Shown one piece after another: positions 52,836 to 63,681 of a DNA stretch of 64,000 nt. The position numbers were made by a program, and so were the translations under genes. Below the pieces are notes generated by a model that did no database searches, was not told the origin of the DNA, and saw nothing but the letters and a program-made list of their open reading frames with translations. Origin of the DNA: Pirellulales bacterium (GTDB lineage: Bacteria > Planctomycetota > Planctomycetia > Pirellulales > Lacipirellulaceae); the NCBI GenBank assembly GCA_022841705.1, contig JALHQZ010000002.1, positions 1,426,001 through 1,490,000 on the forward strand, written 5' to 3'. The first letter of the stretch is position 1. Each line of letters starts with the position of its first letter.

Positions 52836-53945
52836 ATGTCAACTTGTATGTTCCGCTTCCCCCTGCTACTCACACTGCTACTCACACTGCTCCTCACCAC
52901 CTCCGCCAGCGCCGAGCGGTTGGCGATCGGCTACTACGCGAACTTCGGCGATCTGCCCGTCGAGCAGATTCCCTTTCGCTCGCTCACGCATTTGGTTCAC
53001 GCCTTCCTGCGGACCGATGACGCCGGCAAACTGGTCACCACCGACGCCGTGCCGAACCCCGCGCTCGTGAACCTAGCCCACAACAATGGCGTGCCGGTGC
53101 TCATCTGTTTGGGTGGCGGCCGCACGGTGCAGGGACTGGAGAAGGTGACCGCCGAGCCCGCGCTCTTGGAACAATACGTCGGCAGCGTGGTGAAGCTGGT
53201 AACGGACGCGGGCTACGACGGCGTCGATCTCGCTTGGGAGTTCCCACGCAATCGCACCACGGGTGCAGGATTCACGAAGCTGCTTGCTTCACTCCGGCAA
53301 GCGCTCGACGCCGCTGCGAGGACCAAACGTCGGCAACCTTATCTGCTCACCGCGATGGTCCCCGGCAATAGTTTCTTCGGCGACTGGATCGCCGCTAAGG
53401 AAGTTTCGCCGTTGGTCGATTGGTTCGAAGTGCAAACGTACGATTTCTCTGGCCCCGGCGACACAATCGCTGCTCATTCATCAGGCTTGTTCCCCGCGAA
53501 GCGTGACCCCGAGCGCCGCTGGCGCAGCGTCTCGCAAGCGATGGACTACTGGGCGGTTGAACGAAAAGTAGCAACACAACAACTCGTCGTCGGTCTCCCC
53601 CTCTTCGGCCGCACCATGCCGGTCGCCAAACCGTACGCTGAGCTCGACCCGCGCTCGACCAAAGAGCATGGCGTGTTGGGATACAACCAGATTCGCACTC
53701 TGGTGGACAAAGAAAAATGGACCGCCGAGTGGGATGCCGACAGCATGGTCCCGTGGCTGAGCGAGCCCAAACAAAAAGGTCCCGTGGTGGCGTACGACGA
53801 TCGCAACAGCGTCCAAAAGAAAGCACTGTGGGCCAAAGGCGAAGAGTATCGCGGATTGTACTACTGGGCCCTCCACCAAGACCGCATGCCCGACGGCAAC
53901 CACTGGCTCATCGACGCGGCCAACTCCGCTTGGCCGGTGCGTTAG
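52836..53945 (+). CDS. Secreted GH18-family protein with altered catalytic motif
   Basis: GH18 contains chitinases and chitin-binding lectin-like relatives. The 369-residue product has a signal peptide whose core is a repeated LLLT unit. The barrel signature is GYDGVDLAWEFP: D128, D131 and the catalytic acid E135 are present, but the third Asp of DxxDxDxE is Ala at 133. VLICLGGGRTVQGLEKV (beta-3), DWFEVQTYDFSGPGD (beta-6, with Gln where Met is common) and YYWALHQD (C-terminal Trp) are conserved. Weakened or altered activity is likely. The ATG at 52836 is two bases past a palindromic repeat; ATG 52848 is a possible alternative. Confidence 0.88.
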   Translation: MSTCMFRFPLLLTLLLTLLLTTSASAERLAIGYYANFGDLPVEQIPFRSLTHLVHAFLRTDDAGKLVTTDAVPNPALVNLAHNNGVPVLICLGGGRTVQGLEKVTAEPALLEQYVGSVVKLVTDAGYDGVDLAWEFPRNRTTGAGFTKLLASLRQALDAAARTKRRQPYLLTAMVPGNSFFGDWIAAKEVSPLVDWFEVQTYDFSGPGDTIAAHSSGLFPAKRDPERRWRSVSQAMDYWAVERKVATQQLVVGLPLFGRTMPVAKPYAELDPRSTKEHGVLGYNQIRTLVDKEKWTAEWDADSMVPWLSEPKQKGPVVAYDDRNSVQKKALWAKGEEYRGLYYWALHQDRMPDGNHWLIDAANSAWPVR

Positions 53946-53959
53946 CTGCGGGGCTCGCC

Positions 53960-54007
53960 CCCGCGCGTTTTTTGGTTTTGGGTTGAACTTTACGCGAAAC
54001 GCGCGGG
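53960..54007. repeat. 11-bp inverted repeat between GH18 and bioF
   Basis: CCCGCGCGTTT (53960-53970) is the exact reverse complement of AAACGCGCGGG (53997-54007). It lies 15 bp after the GH18 stop and has a T-run in the left part of the loop, which makes it a plausible terminator. Confidence 0.6.
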
Positions 54008-54045
54008 CCCGCTCTCAAAGAAATTATGCCCGCGGCTAACACCCA

Positions 54046-55197
54046 ATGAGCGCTTACGCGTGGATCGCCGACCAACTCGCCGCCCTCTCCGCGGAAGGAC
54101 TGCGCCGTGAGCTCGCCATTCGCCCCGGCCCGCAGCAGGCCGCACTCGCCAGCGACGCCATCAACTTCGGCTCGAACGACTACCTCGGCCTTGCGAGTGA
54201 CCACCGCCTCACTGCCGCCGCGCACGCGGCTGCACGGGAAGAGGGCTGGGGCAGCGGCGCGAGCCCACTGATCACCGGCCGCTCGCGCTACCATGCGGAA
54301 CTTGAAGCGGCGCTCGCGCGGCTCGAAAGGACCGAAGCGGCGCTTCTCTTTCCGAGCGGATTCGCCGCGAACGCTGGCGTGATTCCGGCGCTCGCCGATC
54401 GGGGCGACATCATCTTTGGCGACGCCAAGAATCACGCCAGCATCATCGACGGTTGCCGACTCAGCCGCGCTGAACGGCAAGTTTATCGCCATCTCGATCT
54501 TGCGCAGCTCGAAGAACTGCTCACCAGCGCGAACAGCTATCGGCGGCGACTGATAGTTACCGATTCGCTGTTCAGCATGGACGGCGATGTCGCGCCGCTT
54601 GAGGAACTCGCATCACTTGCCAAGCGCTATGACGCCATGCTGCTGGTCGATGAAGCCCACGCCACCGGCGTGTTCGGCAAGCACGGTGGCGGATTGGTGG
54701 AATCCCTTCAACTGGAAGATCACATCCCCGTGCGCATCGGCACATTGAGCAAAGCGCTTGGCACGGGCGGCGGATTCGTCTGCGGACCGCAGCCGGTGAT
54801 CGATTGGCTCGCCAACAAAGCGCGAAGCTACGTCTTCTCAACGGCCCAACCAGCAGCCGTCGCGGCAGCGGGACTCGCGGCGCTCGAGATTGTGGAGCAT
54901 GAACAAGAACGCCGAACGGAATTGCTTGCTCGGGCAGCTAACTTGCGAGAAACACTGGCCGCCGACGGGTGGAACATCGGCGATTCAACAAGCCAAATCA
55001 TTCCGCTGGTGATTGGCGTTGTGTCAGAAACGATGCGCCTCGCAGGCGCGCTCCGTGACCAAGGTTTCCTGGTTCCGGGCATTCGCCCGCCGACCGTGCC
55101 GGCGGGAGAGTCGCTGTTGCGAATTAGTCTCTGTTACGGGCACACGCCGGAGATGATTGCGCGGCTCGTCGAGGTGTTACGCACACTCCGAAAGTGA
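54046..55197 (+). CDS. bioF: 8-amino-7-oxononanoate synthase-like PLP enzyme
   Basis: BioF condenses pimeloyl-ACP/CoA with alanine in biotin synthesis. The 383-residue length and motifs fit: NFGSNDYLGLASDHRL, GSGASPLITGRSRYHAELEAALARL, LFPSGFAANAGVI, VDEAHATGVFG with D202 and H205, and the PLP lysine K236 in GTLSKALGTGGGFVCG. The related alpha-oxoamine synthases (Kbl, serine palmitoyltransferase) share these motifs, and no other bio genes are adjacent, so the assignment is probable rather than certain. It stands alone, convergent with rpoD 63 bp away. Confidence 0.88.
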   Translation: MSAYAWIADQLAALSAEGLRRELAIRPGPQQAALASDAINFGSNDYLGLASDHRLTAAAHAAAREEGWGSGASPLITGRSRYHAELEAALARLERTEAALLFPSGFAANAGVIPALADRGDIIFGDAKNHASIIDGCRLSRAERQVYRHLDLAQLEELLTSANSYRRRLIVTDSLFSMDGDVAPLEELASLAKRYDAMLLVDEAHATGVFGKHGGGLVESLQLEDHIPVRIGTLSKALGTGGGFVCGPQPVIDWLANKARSYVFSTAQPAAVAAAGLAALEIVEHEQERRTELLARAANLRETLAADGWNIGDSTSQIIPLVIGVVSETMRLAGALRDQGFLVPGIRPPTVPAGESLLRISLCYGHTPEMIARLVEVLRTLRK

Positions 55198-55260
55198 AAC
55201 CAGCCGCGAATCTTGCGACTCGCGGCTGGTTGATGGATTTCCATTAGCTAGCAAGCGGCA

Positions 55261-56823
<1,563 letters not shown>

Positions 56824-57739
56824 GTGACTTGCTCCTACCCGTTTGATTGCCCAGGCAAAAATTGTGGTCGCATGAAGGCGGCTTGTTGCCCTTTTAAAAG
56901 GGCGCATCTTGGTTGGTTCAACACCAACCGTTTCGTAATCAGCCGCGATACCTCTCGCGGCTATTCGCCGACTGGGTATACGCAAGGTTCACCGTAGTGG
57001 CCGAATCGACCTGAACTTTTTCGAGTCCGGTTGATGCTGGCAAAGTGGCTCGCGGGGATCGCCCTGGTAGGTAAAGGGCCGCACTCCCATGCGCTTCATC
57101 ACCATTTGCTGCTGCTTGTGGCCAAAAAAACGGCTTTTCCTGCGCTGCTACGTCCCCTCGCTTGAGGGCTCCACGACTCTCAACTTCTGCGAACTTAAAA
57201 ACTTGCTGGCCCTGTTCGCTGGCCCTCTGTCCGGCTGCTGAGCTCGGACGAAATTGCCGGTGGCGAACACCGAATTGTAACACCCTCTGCCCGCTTGCTG
57301 GCCATCGCTTGCCATTTGGCAAGAGATTTAAGTCCCGCAAGCTTTAACGACCAACGCGTCCGGTGCGTAAAGACAAACTCAACCACCCGCTGATTCCTTC
57401 GCGGACATCCATCAACATCAATCGCTGGCCAACCTGGCTAGCGTGGTTATGCAGGTCAAGTTTTTGATCAAGCCGCCGGGCCGCGATCCGCATTTGGCCA
57501 AGGATCCGCGAACTCCGTATCGACTTGCCACTGAAAGCAACCCGCGATGGTCACCGCTAACGCCGGCTAATCATCGCAGCTTGCGCGTGCCAATAATGCA
57601 CAGCCACTCAATTGTAAGCACCAGCGAGGGCCGGTCCATAGCCAAAAACGGAAAAATCCTTACGATGGGACGATCGTTGCAAGCGAGGCTTGTTCCTAAC
57701 CTATAAGTCCGATTTCCCGTCCTAAGCGGTGATTTGGTC
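56824..57739. other. Long gap upstream of rpoD (916 bp)
   Basis: No convincing gene. It should contain the rpoD promoter and leader. Notable elements are the palindrome GCCCTTTTAAAAGGGC at 56888-56903, a GGTTGGT/ACCAACC hairpin just beyond it, a hairpin AGCCGCGA-TACCTC-TCGCGGCT near 56941, and a CTTGCC-AAAT-GGCAAG hairpin near 57310-57325. A 38-codon minus frame at 56989-57105 (MVMKRMGVRPFTYQGDPREP...) is the only short ORF with protein-like composition, but it lacks a ribosome binding site. Confidence 0.6.
56888..56903. promoter_or_regulatory. Perfect 16-bp palindrome in the rpoD leader
   Basis: GCCCTTTTAAAAGGGC is fully symmetric and lies 65 bp upstream of the likely rpoD start. Symmetry with an AT core suggests a DNA-binding site rather than an RNA hairpin, but nothing identifies the protein. 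Confidence 0.45.
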
Positions 57740-58282
57740 ATGTCCAACCGGCGACTGCTCGCCTGCACTTGCGGCCAGACCGTGCCGGTGGAACCGCGGC
57801 AAGCGGGGGGTGAAACCACCTGCGCCTGCGGGGCGAAACTGCTCATCCCGCCGCTGCGGCAACTGCGGGACTTGCCCGAAGAAGTCGCTGCCAGCGAAAA
57901 ACCCGGGGGTTCTTGGGGTTTGTCGCAGGGACTTACCAGCCTGCTGGTGGTCGTCGCGGTGCTGTTAGCGGCGACAGCGGGTTTCTTTCGGTTGACCGAA
58001 CCGGCGAAACCGGTGCCGTTTGATTTCTCAAACTGGCAAACCGAATCGAAGGCGGGCATCGCGAAAATGACGCCCGATCAGCTGTGGCAGCGCTGGATCG
58101 ACGTTTATGCCCCGCAGGTTGGCGCCAATTTCCAGGTTTACAAGTCGGTGGAAGACCAGATCGCGACCGAGACGATTGCGCGACACCGCAAGCTCGAGGG
58201 GTATTTGGGGATTGGAGCGGCGATTTTCGCGGCGATGGCAGGGATTTTGTTCGCGATGTTCAAGGGCTCGCGGCCGGGTTAG
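57740..58282 (+). CDS. Zinc-ribbon membrane protein of unknown function
   Basis: A 180-residue protein starting at ATG 57740. The N-terminus carries two Cys pairs (CTCGQTVPVEPRQAGGETTCACGAKL) that form a zinc-ribbon-like motif. A membrane helix follows near residues 68-84 (SLLVVVAVLLAATAGFF), then a soluble helical region (MTPDQLWQRWIDVYAPQVGANFQVYKSVEDQIATETIARHRKLEGYLG) and a second membrane helix (IGAAIFAAMAGILFAMFKG). Both termini would be cytoplasmic. I know no named family. The parS site begins 14 bp after the stop. Confidence 0.75.
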   Translation: MSNRRLLACTCGQTVPVEPRQAGGETTCACGAKLLIPPLRQLRDLPEEVAASEKPGGSWGLSQGLTSLLVVVAVLLAATAGFFRLTEPAKPVPFDFSNWQTESKAGIAKMTPDQLWQRWIDVYAPQVGANFQVYKSVEDQIATETIARHRKLEGYLGIGAAIFAAMAGILFAMFKGSRPG

Positions 58283-58295
58283 TTCCGCCGTGAAT

Positions 58296-58311
58296 TGTTC
58301 CACGTGGAACA
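58296..58311. promoter_or_regulatory. parS: parS centromere site for ParB
   Basis: TGTTCCACGTGGAACA is a perfect 16-bp palindrome identical to the parS sequence known from Pseudomonas and close to the broadly conserved consensus TGTTTCACGTGAAACA. ParB spreads from such sites and loads SMC near the replication origin. It lies in the short intergenic region between 57740-58282 and ribBA. I saw no second copy in the window. The ParA/ParB genes themselves are not in this window. Confidence 0.85.
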
Positions 58312-58409
58312 TTCCAATCGGGGGGTGGCTACAATTTGCCCTTAACAACTCCCCAGCTTCACCCAGCGCAAGCGCGGCTTGTGGTGTAAGTGCGGCTCCT
58401 TCGCCCAGT

Positions 58410-59621
58410 TCATTCCGGCAGCACGTGCCCCATCTTATCGCGTTTGGTCGCCAGGTACGCGGCGTTGTGTTCGTGGATGGGTCCGACAATCGGAATCTGG
58501 TCCACCACTTCCAGATCGAACCCGCCGTAGATGAAGGCATCGGTCTTTTTGGGGTTGTTCGTCAGCAACCTGATGCGGCTGAGGCCGAGGTCTTTCAGCA
58601 ATTGGATGCCGACGCCGTAGTCGCGGGGGTCGGCTTTAAAGCCGAGGGCGACGTTCGCTTCGACCGTGTCGAGGCCTTCATCTTGCAGGGCGTACGCCTT
58701 GATTTTTTCCGCCAGGCCGATGCCGCGGCCTTCTTGGGGCAGGTACACCAAGACGCCAGCGCCTTCGGCCTGGATCATCTCGAGCGCCAGGTGCAACTGG
58801 TCGCCGCAGTCGCAGCGCAAGCTGGCGAGCAGGTCGCCGGTGAAGCAGGAACTGTGCAAGCGCACCAATGGCGCGTCGACCGTTGACGGATCGCCCATCA
58901 CAAAGACCACGGGCTCTTGCGCTTCGTGATGCACGCCGTAGGCGATGATGCGGCCCACGCCGTACTTGGTCGGCAGACTCGCTTCCGCTTTGCGGTAGAC
59001 GAGTTTCTCGCGGATGCGGCGGTAGGCGATCAGCTCTTCGATCGAGATGATCGGCAGGTCGTGTTCCCGGGCGAGCGCGGCGAGCTGTTCGCGGTTGGCG
59101 CGATCGCCCTCGACGTTCAGCACTTCGCACAGCACGCCGGCGGGGTGCAGGCCGGCCATCCGGGCGAGATCGACGGCGGCTTCGGTGTGGCCGGCGCGGC
59201 GGAGCACGCCCCCTTCTTTGGCGACCAGCGGGAACATGTGGCCGGGGCGGTTGAAATCACTCGCCCCGCTTTTGGGGTCGGCCAGCGCGCGGATGGTGGT
59301 CGCCCGCTCGGCAGCGGTGATGCCGGTTTTGGCGCTGCGGTGGTCAACGGTGATGGTGTACGCCGTGCCGAGGGGTGCCGTATGCGACCAGGAGTCGACC
59401 TGCGGCGGGAGTTTGAGTCGTTCGCTCACGTCAGGCAGAATCGGCGCACAGAGTTGGCCCCGGCCGTGGGTAATCATGAAGTTCACAAGTTCGGGCGTCG
59501 CCTTCTCCGCCGCCGCAATAAAATCTCCTTCATTCTCCCGATCTTCGGCATCGACCACGATCACGACGCGCCCCTGGCGGATGGCGGCGACGGCGTCTTC
59601 GATAGGGGAGAAGTGGGACAT
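58410..59621 (-). CDS. ribBA: Bifunctional 3,4-dihydroxy-2-butanone-4-phosphate synthase / GTP cyclohydrolase II
   Basis: Makes both early precursors of riboflavin. Residues 1-200 are the RibB half (VVIVVDAEDRENEGDFIAAAEKATPE with the acidic metal loop, RPGHMFPLVAKEGGVLRRAGHTEAAVDL). Residues 205-403 are the RibA half (RLHSSCFTGDLLASLRCDCGDQL with the three zinc Cys, LVYLPQEGRGIGLAEKIKAYALQDEG, GVGIQLLKDLGLSRIRLLTNNPKK). Length 403 is normal. I looked for an FMN riboswitch in the 170 bp upstream and found no match. The gene is not in a rib operon here. Confidence 0.96.
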   Translation of the reverse strand: MSHFSPIEDAVAAIRQGRVVIVVDAEDRENEGDFIAAAEKATPELVNFMITHGRGQLCAPILPDVSERLKLPPQVDSWSHTAPLGTAYTITVDHRSAKTGITAAERATTIRALADPKSGASDFNRPGHMFPLVAKEGGVLRRAGHTEAAVDLARMAGLHPAGVLCEVLNVEGDRANREQLAALAREHDLPIISIEELIAYRRIREKLVYRKAEASLPTKYGVGRIIAYGVHHEAQEPVVFVMGDPSTVDAPLVRLHSSCFTGDLLASLRCDCGDQLHLALEMIQAEGAGVLVYLPQEGRGIGLAEKIKAYALQDEGLDTVEANVALGFKADPRDYGVGIQLLKDLGLSRIRLLTNNPKKTDAFIYGGFDLEVVDQIPIVGPIHEHNAAYLATKRDKMGHVLPE

Positions 59622-59722
59622 GGGGGTGAGAGGTGAATGGTGATTCGTGAATGGTGGGTGGCACTGTCCGGCTTGTCCGGCAGTGGGCAGCGGTTACCCG
59701 ACGCCCACCACCCTACAATTTG

Positions 59723-59736
59723 GCGTGGCGGCTGAT
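59723..59736. repeat. Family D fragment upstream of the gene at 59798
   Basis: GCGTGGCGGCTGAT is identical to part of the elements at 9325-9338 and 45089-45110 (reverse orientation). It lies in the 176-bp region between ribBA and the next gene. Confidence 0.55.
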
Positions 59737-59797
59737 AACGGTTTGGCCACACCTCTATAATAGGCACAGCACCGACAACTGACCGAGGCCCCCTCTG

Positions 59798-60664
59798 ATG
59801 GCGAACTCCGCGGCTGAATCAACTCCGAATCTTGCTCCGCTGGGCGTCGAGGAATACATCGAACAGGCCCACTTCTTTAGGGCGCTTGCGGAACGGATGA
59901 AGAGCGGCTCGCCGGCGCAGGAGATTTTGGGGAGCATTCGCGAGGAGGTGCTGGCGACCACGAAGTTGCCGATGGCGATTGATTTTTTGCTCTCCGAGCT
60001 ACGACAGGTGGGGGCGTTTGCGGCGGCGATGCGGCGGCTGGGGCATTACTTTACTGCGTTTCAGACGTTTCTGATGGCGGAGGCGGAAAAGGAACGGGGC
60101 AAGTTCGACCTACGCACGGGGCTCGAAATCTTGCGGCGGGAAGCCGAATATCGGGCTGGCGGGGTGGGTCGGCCGGTGGCGACGGTGGCGGGGCTGTTTC
60201 TGTTTCAGTTCGAAGCGCTCTGCCGCGCCCGCTTGGGGTACGACCGTGGGCTGGAGGCAGTAGCGAAGGACCCGTCGTACGATGACACGTGGCGTGACTG
60301 GATTCTGAAGATTCGCCGCCAAGTGGGCATGGTCGATCTGGCGGATTTGGTTTACGTCCATAGCGAACACTACGCGCAGCGGAGTAAAGATGCTGAGCCC
60401 ACGCTGATTCTGTTCGGCGAGCGTGAAGGCCGTATCGCGCTAGCGAACCGCAAGAAGGACCCGCTTTATTTGTTCAATTCGCTCCACCGGCAGATGGGCT
60501 ACCCCGAAGTGCCGCGGGCCGAAGTGCAGAACGACGAACCGGCGCTGATTCACCAAGCGCTCCGGCGGCTGGAGCAACTGGAGAAGCGGATTCAGCTCGT
60601 GGAAGAGGAGCAGAAGGGGGGGATTGATTTGACGAAGTTCTATGGACCGCAGAAGGAATTATAA
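59798..60664 (+). CDS. Helical protein of unknown function
   Basis: A 288-residue soluble protein rich in helices (LGVEEYIEQAHFFRALAERMKSGSPAQEILGSIREEVLATTKLPMAIDFLLSELRQVGAFAAAMRRLGHYFTAFQTFLMAEAEKERGKFDLRTGLEILRREAEYRA). A middle segment TVAGLFLFQFEALCRARLGYDRGLEAVAKDPSYDDTWRDWI and a C-terminal coiled-coil-like end (LIHQALRRLEQLEKRIQLVEEEQKGGIDLTKFYG) are further landmarks. No catalytic motif is recognisable. Codon use is typical of the window and the frame is intact, so I regard it as a real gene of a family I do not know. Confidence 0.78.
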   Translation: MANSAAESTPNLAPLGVEEYIEQAHFFRALAERMKSGSPAQEILGSIREEVLATTKLPMAIDFLLSELRQVGAFAAAMRRLGHYFTAFQTFLMAEAEKERGKFDLRTGLEILRREAEYRAGGVGRPVATVAGLFLFQFEALCRARLGYDRGLEAVAKDPSYDDTWRDWILKIRRQVGMVDLADLVYVHSEHYAQRSKDAEPTLILFGEREGRIALANRKKDPLYLFNSLHRQMGYPEVPRAEVQNDEPALIHQALRRLEQLEKRIQLVEEEQKGGIDLTKFYGPQKEL

Positions 60665-60773
60665 CCCTCCGATTTGCGGTTCGCTTCAGTGGCGTTCACG
60701 CTCCTTGCTTCCGCGCAGCGGATTATTCGGCCCGGCGTTTACGTCGGGTTGTGGAGCGGCGAAGAAACTTTGC

Positions 60774-60840
60774 TGAGGCCCGTTCACGGGTCTTCTCGCT
60801 GTCCCAACCACCCAGCGAGCAGGCCCGCGAACGGGCCTCA
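60774..60840. repeat. 17-bp inverted repeat within a larger nested palindrome
   Basis: TGAGGCCCGTTCACGGG (60774-60790) pairs with 60824-60840 with one mismatch. Shorter CTCGCTG/CAGCGAG arms lie inside, and CTTCCGC/GCGGAAG words flank the whole (about 60708-60910). It fills most of the gap 60665-61073; I see no gene there. Confidence 0.75.
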
Positions 60841-61073
60841 ATTTGAGATCGGATCACGAACCCAATACCGGGCGTAAACGTGGACCTAGTAAGCCGCGTT
60901 GCGGCGGAAGCGGCGTGAATGCCGCTGGGGTAGGGCGCGGCGAGCGGCTGAGCGAACGCTGAATCTGACGAAAATTTCGCCGAAAACCGGCCCCTCCCGC
61001 CGTTCAACCTCAGGCGGCGACGTGATACACTTAGGGCTTCGATTACTCTTCTTCCACTGCTTCAGGCCAAACC

Positions 61074-61538
61074 GTGGACTGGCAACTCAGTTTAGAAACC
61101 GAACGGGTGACGGCGGCGCATCCGGAATCGCCGCTGACCACCAGGGGTGATGCGTCTATTGACGCGGTGCTGGAACTGTTGCGGTCGAATCATCGCGGGG
61201 CCGTGCTGGTGCTGGATGGCGAGAAGATGGTGGGCATTTTCACCGAACGAGACGCCCTGCGGTTAATGGCGCGCGGCGCGGACTTGTCGGCGCCGGTCCG
61301 CACGGTGCTAGCAACCACGCCGATTAGTGTGCAGCGCGACGTGACGGTCGGCACGGCGATTCGGCGGATGAGCGACGGCGGCTATCGGCACTTGCCGATC
61401 GTCGATTACACCGGCCGACCGAGCGGCATGGTGACGGTGCGCGGCATCCTGCGGTACCTGGTCGAACACTTTCCGGATACGATTTATAACTTACCCCCCG
61501 CTTCGACGCCCTCTTCGCAGCTCCGCGAAGGGGCTTAA
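61074..61538 (+). CDS. CBS-domain pair protein
   Basis: A 154-residue cytoplasmic protein made of two CBS motifs: PLTTRGDASIDAVLELLRSNHRGAVLVLDGEKMVGIFTERDALRLM and VLATTPISVQRDVTVGTAIRRMSDGGYRHLPIVDYTGRPSGMVTVRGILRYLVEHF. CBS pairs bind adenine nucleotides and usually regulate a partner enzyme. It precedes the 2-oxoacid:ferredoxin oxidoreductase gene by about 200 bp, separated by a nested inverted repeat. A functional link to that enzyme is possible but unproven. The start at 61074 is GTG; no ATG is well placed. Confidence 0.88.
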   Translation: MDWQLSLETERVTAAHPESPLTTRGDASIDAVLELLRSNHRGAVLVLDGEKMVGIFTERDALRLMARGADLSAPVRTVLATTPISVQRDVTVGTAIRRMSDGGYRHLPIVDYTGRPSGMVTVRGILRYLVEHFPDTIYNLPPASTPSSQLREGA

Positions 61539-61547
61539 GAAACGATT

Positions 61548-61710
61548 TACCACAGAGGGCACAGAGAGCACGGAGAGAAGAAAAGAGAGAGAAAAGAATT
61601 GGTCATTTCGGTTTGGGCATTGAGCAATTGAATGACCAATGAGCAAGCCGAAATGACCAATCAGGTTTGCAGCAAAACTCCTCTGTGTTCTCTGTGCTCT
61701 CTGTGGTGAA
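61548..61710. repeat. Nested inverted repeat between CBS and korA genes
   Basis: The outer arms 61548-61577 and 61678-61710 (ACCACAGAGGGCACAGAGAG / CTCTGTGCTCTCTGTGGT) pair with few mismatches. The inner arms ATTGGTCATTTCGG (61598-61611) and 61648-61661 are a perfect 14-bp pair. The outer words are built of ACAGAGA units. Confidence 0.82.
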
Positions 61711-61735
61711 ACTTTTTTACTAGGACGAGCGTTCC

Positions 61736-63643
61736 ATGTTGGCGACAGAAAAAGAGATCAACGTTCTTGAAGAAGCGACGGTGCGGTTCTGTGGGGACTC
61801 GGGCGACGGGATGCAGCTTGCCGGGACGCAGTTCACCAATACGTCCGCACTGCAGGGGAACGACATCGCCACCTTCCCGGACTTCCCGGCTGAGATTCGG
61901 GCGCCGCGCGGGACGAAGGCGGGTGTGTCTGGCTTTCAGATTCACTTTTCGAGTCGGGAGATTTTTACGCCGGGCGATACGGTTGACGCGCTGGTGGCGA
62001 TGAATCCGGCGGCGCTTGCCACGAACCTAAGCGACTTGCGCGACGGCGGCATCCTGATTTGCGACGATGCCGAGTTCGAAAAGAAGGGTCTCGAGCAAGC
62101 GGGCTACAAAACCAATCCTCTGGAAGATGGCAGCTTAAGCAAATTCAAACTGCACCGCGTGAACATCACCAAGCTCACGCGGCTGAGCGTGGAGGGCTTA
62201 GGCCTCGGCACCAAGGAAGCGGACCGTTGCCGCAACTTCTTCGCGATGGGGCTGGTTTTTTGGCTCTACGATCGTTCGCTGGAGCCAACGCTGCGGTTCA
62301 TCACCGACAAGTTCGGCAAGCGGCCCGAGGTGGCGCAGGCGAACGAACGCGCGCTGAAGGCAGGTTACAACTACGGCGAAACTGTTGAGGGGATGAGCAC
62401 GCAGTACCAGGTGCAGAAGGCGGTGCTGAAGCCCGGCAAGTACCGCAACATTATGGGGAACCAAGCCACCGCGTATGGGCTGATCGCGGCGGCTCGGCTG
62501 TCGAAGAAGCGGCTCTTCATGGGCGCCTACCCGATCACGCCGGCCAGCGATGTGCTGCACGAGCTTTCGGTCTTCAAGCATTTCGATGTCCTCACCTTTC
62601 AGGCCGAAGATGAAATCGCGGCGATGACCGCCACCATCGGCGCCGCCTTCGCGGGTGAGTTTGCCGTGACGGCGTCCAGCGGACCGGGCATTGCGCTCAA
62701 GGGCGAAGGGATGGGCCTGGCGGTAATGACCGAGCTGCCGATGCTGATCATCAACGTGCAGCGCGGCGGGCCTTCGACCGGACTGCCGACCAAGACCGAA
62801 CAGGCGGACTTGTTCCAAGCGGTGCTCGGCCGCAACGGCGAGTGCCCGATGCCGGTGATCGCCGCTCGCAGCCCGGGCGATTGCTTTGACAGTGTGCTGG
62901 AAGCGTGGCGGATCGCGGTCGAGTACATGACGCCAGTGATGCTGCTAACCGACGGGTACATCGCCAACGGCAGCGAACCGTGGCCGATCCCCAAGGCGGC
63001 CGAACTGCCGCGCGTGACGGTGACGCATCCGGGGCCGCTGGTGAATGGTAACGGCCACGCCAATGGCCATGCCAACGGATCGGCTGACGATCCCGATGGC
63101 TATGGCGAGAAATCAAAGTTCTTGCCGTATTTACGGGACCAAAAATTGGCGCGCCCGTGGGCCGTTCCGGGCACGGTGGGTCTGGAGCACCGCATCGGCG
63201 GGCTGGAGAAGCAAGACATCACCGGCAACGTGAATTACGAAGCGGAGAATCACCAGCACATGGTGAACACCCGTGCCCAGAAGGTGGCGAACGTCGCCGA
63301 CAGCATCCCGCTGCAAGAAGTGAATGGCCCGACCAGTGGCGATTTGCTGGTGGTGAGTTGGGGCGGCACCTACGGCGCCTGCGCCACCGCGGTGCAAAAA
63401 GCCCAAAGCGCCGGCAAGGCGGTCGCCCACGCCCACCTGCGGTACCTCAACCCGTTCCCGAAGAACTTGGGCGACCTGCTCAAGAGTTACAAGAAAGTGC
63501 TGGTGCCCGAACTCAACATGGGCCAACTCAACCTGCTGCTCCGCGGCAAGTATTTGGTCGACTGCATCGGCTACAATAAGGTGCAAGGCAAACCGTTCAG
63601 CGTCGGCGAGCTGGTGAGTAAGATTTACGAGCTGGTGGGGTAG
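61736..63643 (+). CDS. korA: 2-oxoacid:ferredoxin oxidoreductase, fused gamma-alpha subunit (KorA-type)
   Basis: Oxidatively decarboxylates 2-oxoglutarate or a related 2-oxoacid, reducing ferredoxin. The 635-residue product joins the gamma domain ([54 protein letters not shown]) to the alpha domain ([81 protein letters not shown]), as in KorA-type proteins. Between them lies a short Asn/Gly/His repeat ([14 protein letters not shown]). The beta subunit with the TPP site is expected downstream, but a four-helix-bundle gene lies next and the window ends. Which 2-oxoacid is used cannot be told. Confidence 0.92.
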   Translation: MLATEKEINVLEEATVRFCGDSGDGMQLAGTQFTNTSALQGNDIATFPDFPAEIRAPRGTKAGVSGFQIHFSSREIFTPGDTVDALVAMNPAALATNLSDLRDGGILICDDAEFEKKGLEQAGYKTNPLEDGSLSKFKLHRVNITKLTRLSVEGLGLGTKEADRCRNFFAMGLVFWLYDRSLEPTLRFITDKFGKRPEVAQANERALKAGYNYGETVEGMSTQYQVQKAVLKPGKYRNIMGNQATAYGLIAAARLSKKRLFMGAYPITPASDVLHELSVFKHFDVLTFQAEDEIAAMTATIGAAFAGEFAVTASSGPGIALKGEGMGLAVMTELPMLIINVQRGGPSTGLPTKTEQADLFQAVLGRNGECPMPVIAARSPGDCFDSVLEAWRIAVEYMTPVMLLTDGYIANGSEPWPIPKAAELPRVTVTHPGPLVNGNGHANGHANGSADDPDGYGEKSKFLPYLRDQKLARPWAVPGTVGLEHRIGGLEKQDITGNVNYEAENHQHMVNTRAQKVANVADSIPLQEVNGPTSGDLLVVSWGGTYGACATAVQKAQSAGKAVAHAHLRYLNPFPKNLGDLLKSYKKVLVPELNMGQLNLLLRGKYLVDCIGYNKVQGKPFSVGELVSKIYELVG

Positions 63644-63681
63644 AGATGAGAGGATAGGGGTTAGAGGATAGGGAAAAAGCT

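Noticed and set aside
58917..59636. Plus-strand frame opposite ribBA
   Set aside because: Shadow of RibBA with no ribosome binding site.
59622..59797. Possible FMN riboswitch upstream of ribBA
   Set aside because: None of the conserved FMN aptamer words could be found on the minus strand.
61548..61710. Possible CRISPR-like repetition of ACAGAGA units
   Set aside because: The units form inverted rather than direct repeats with no spacers.
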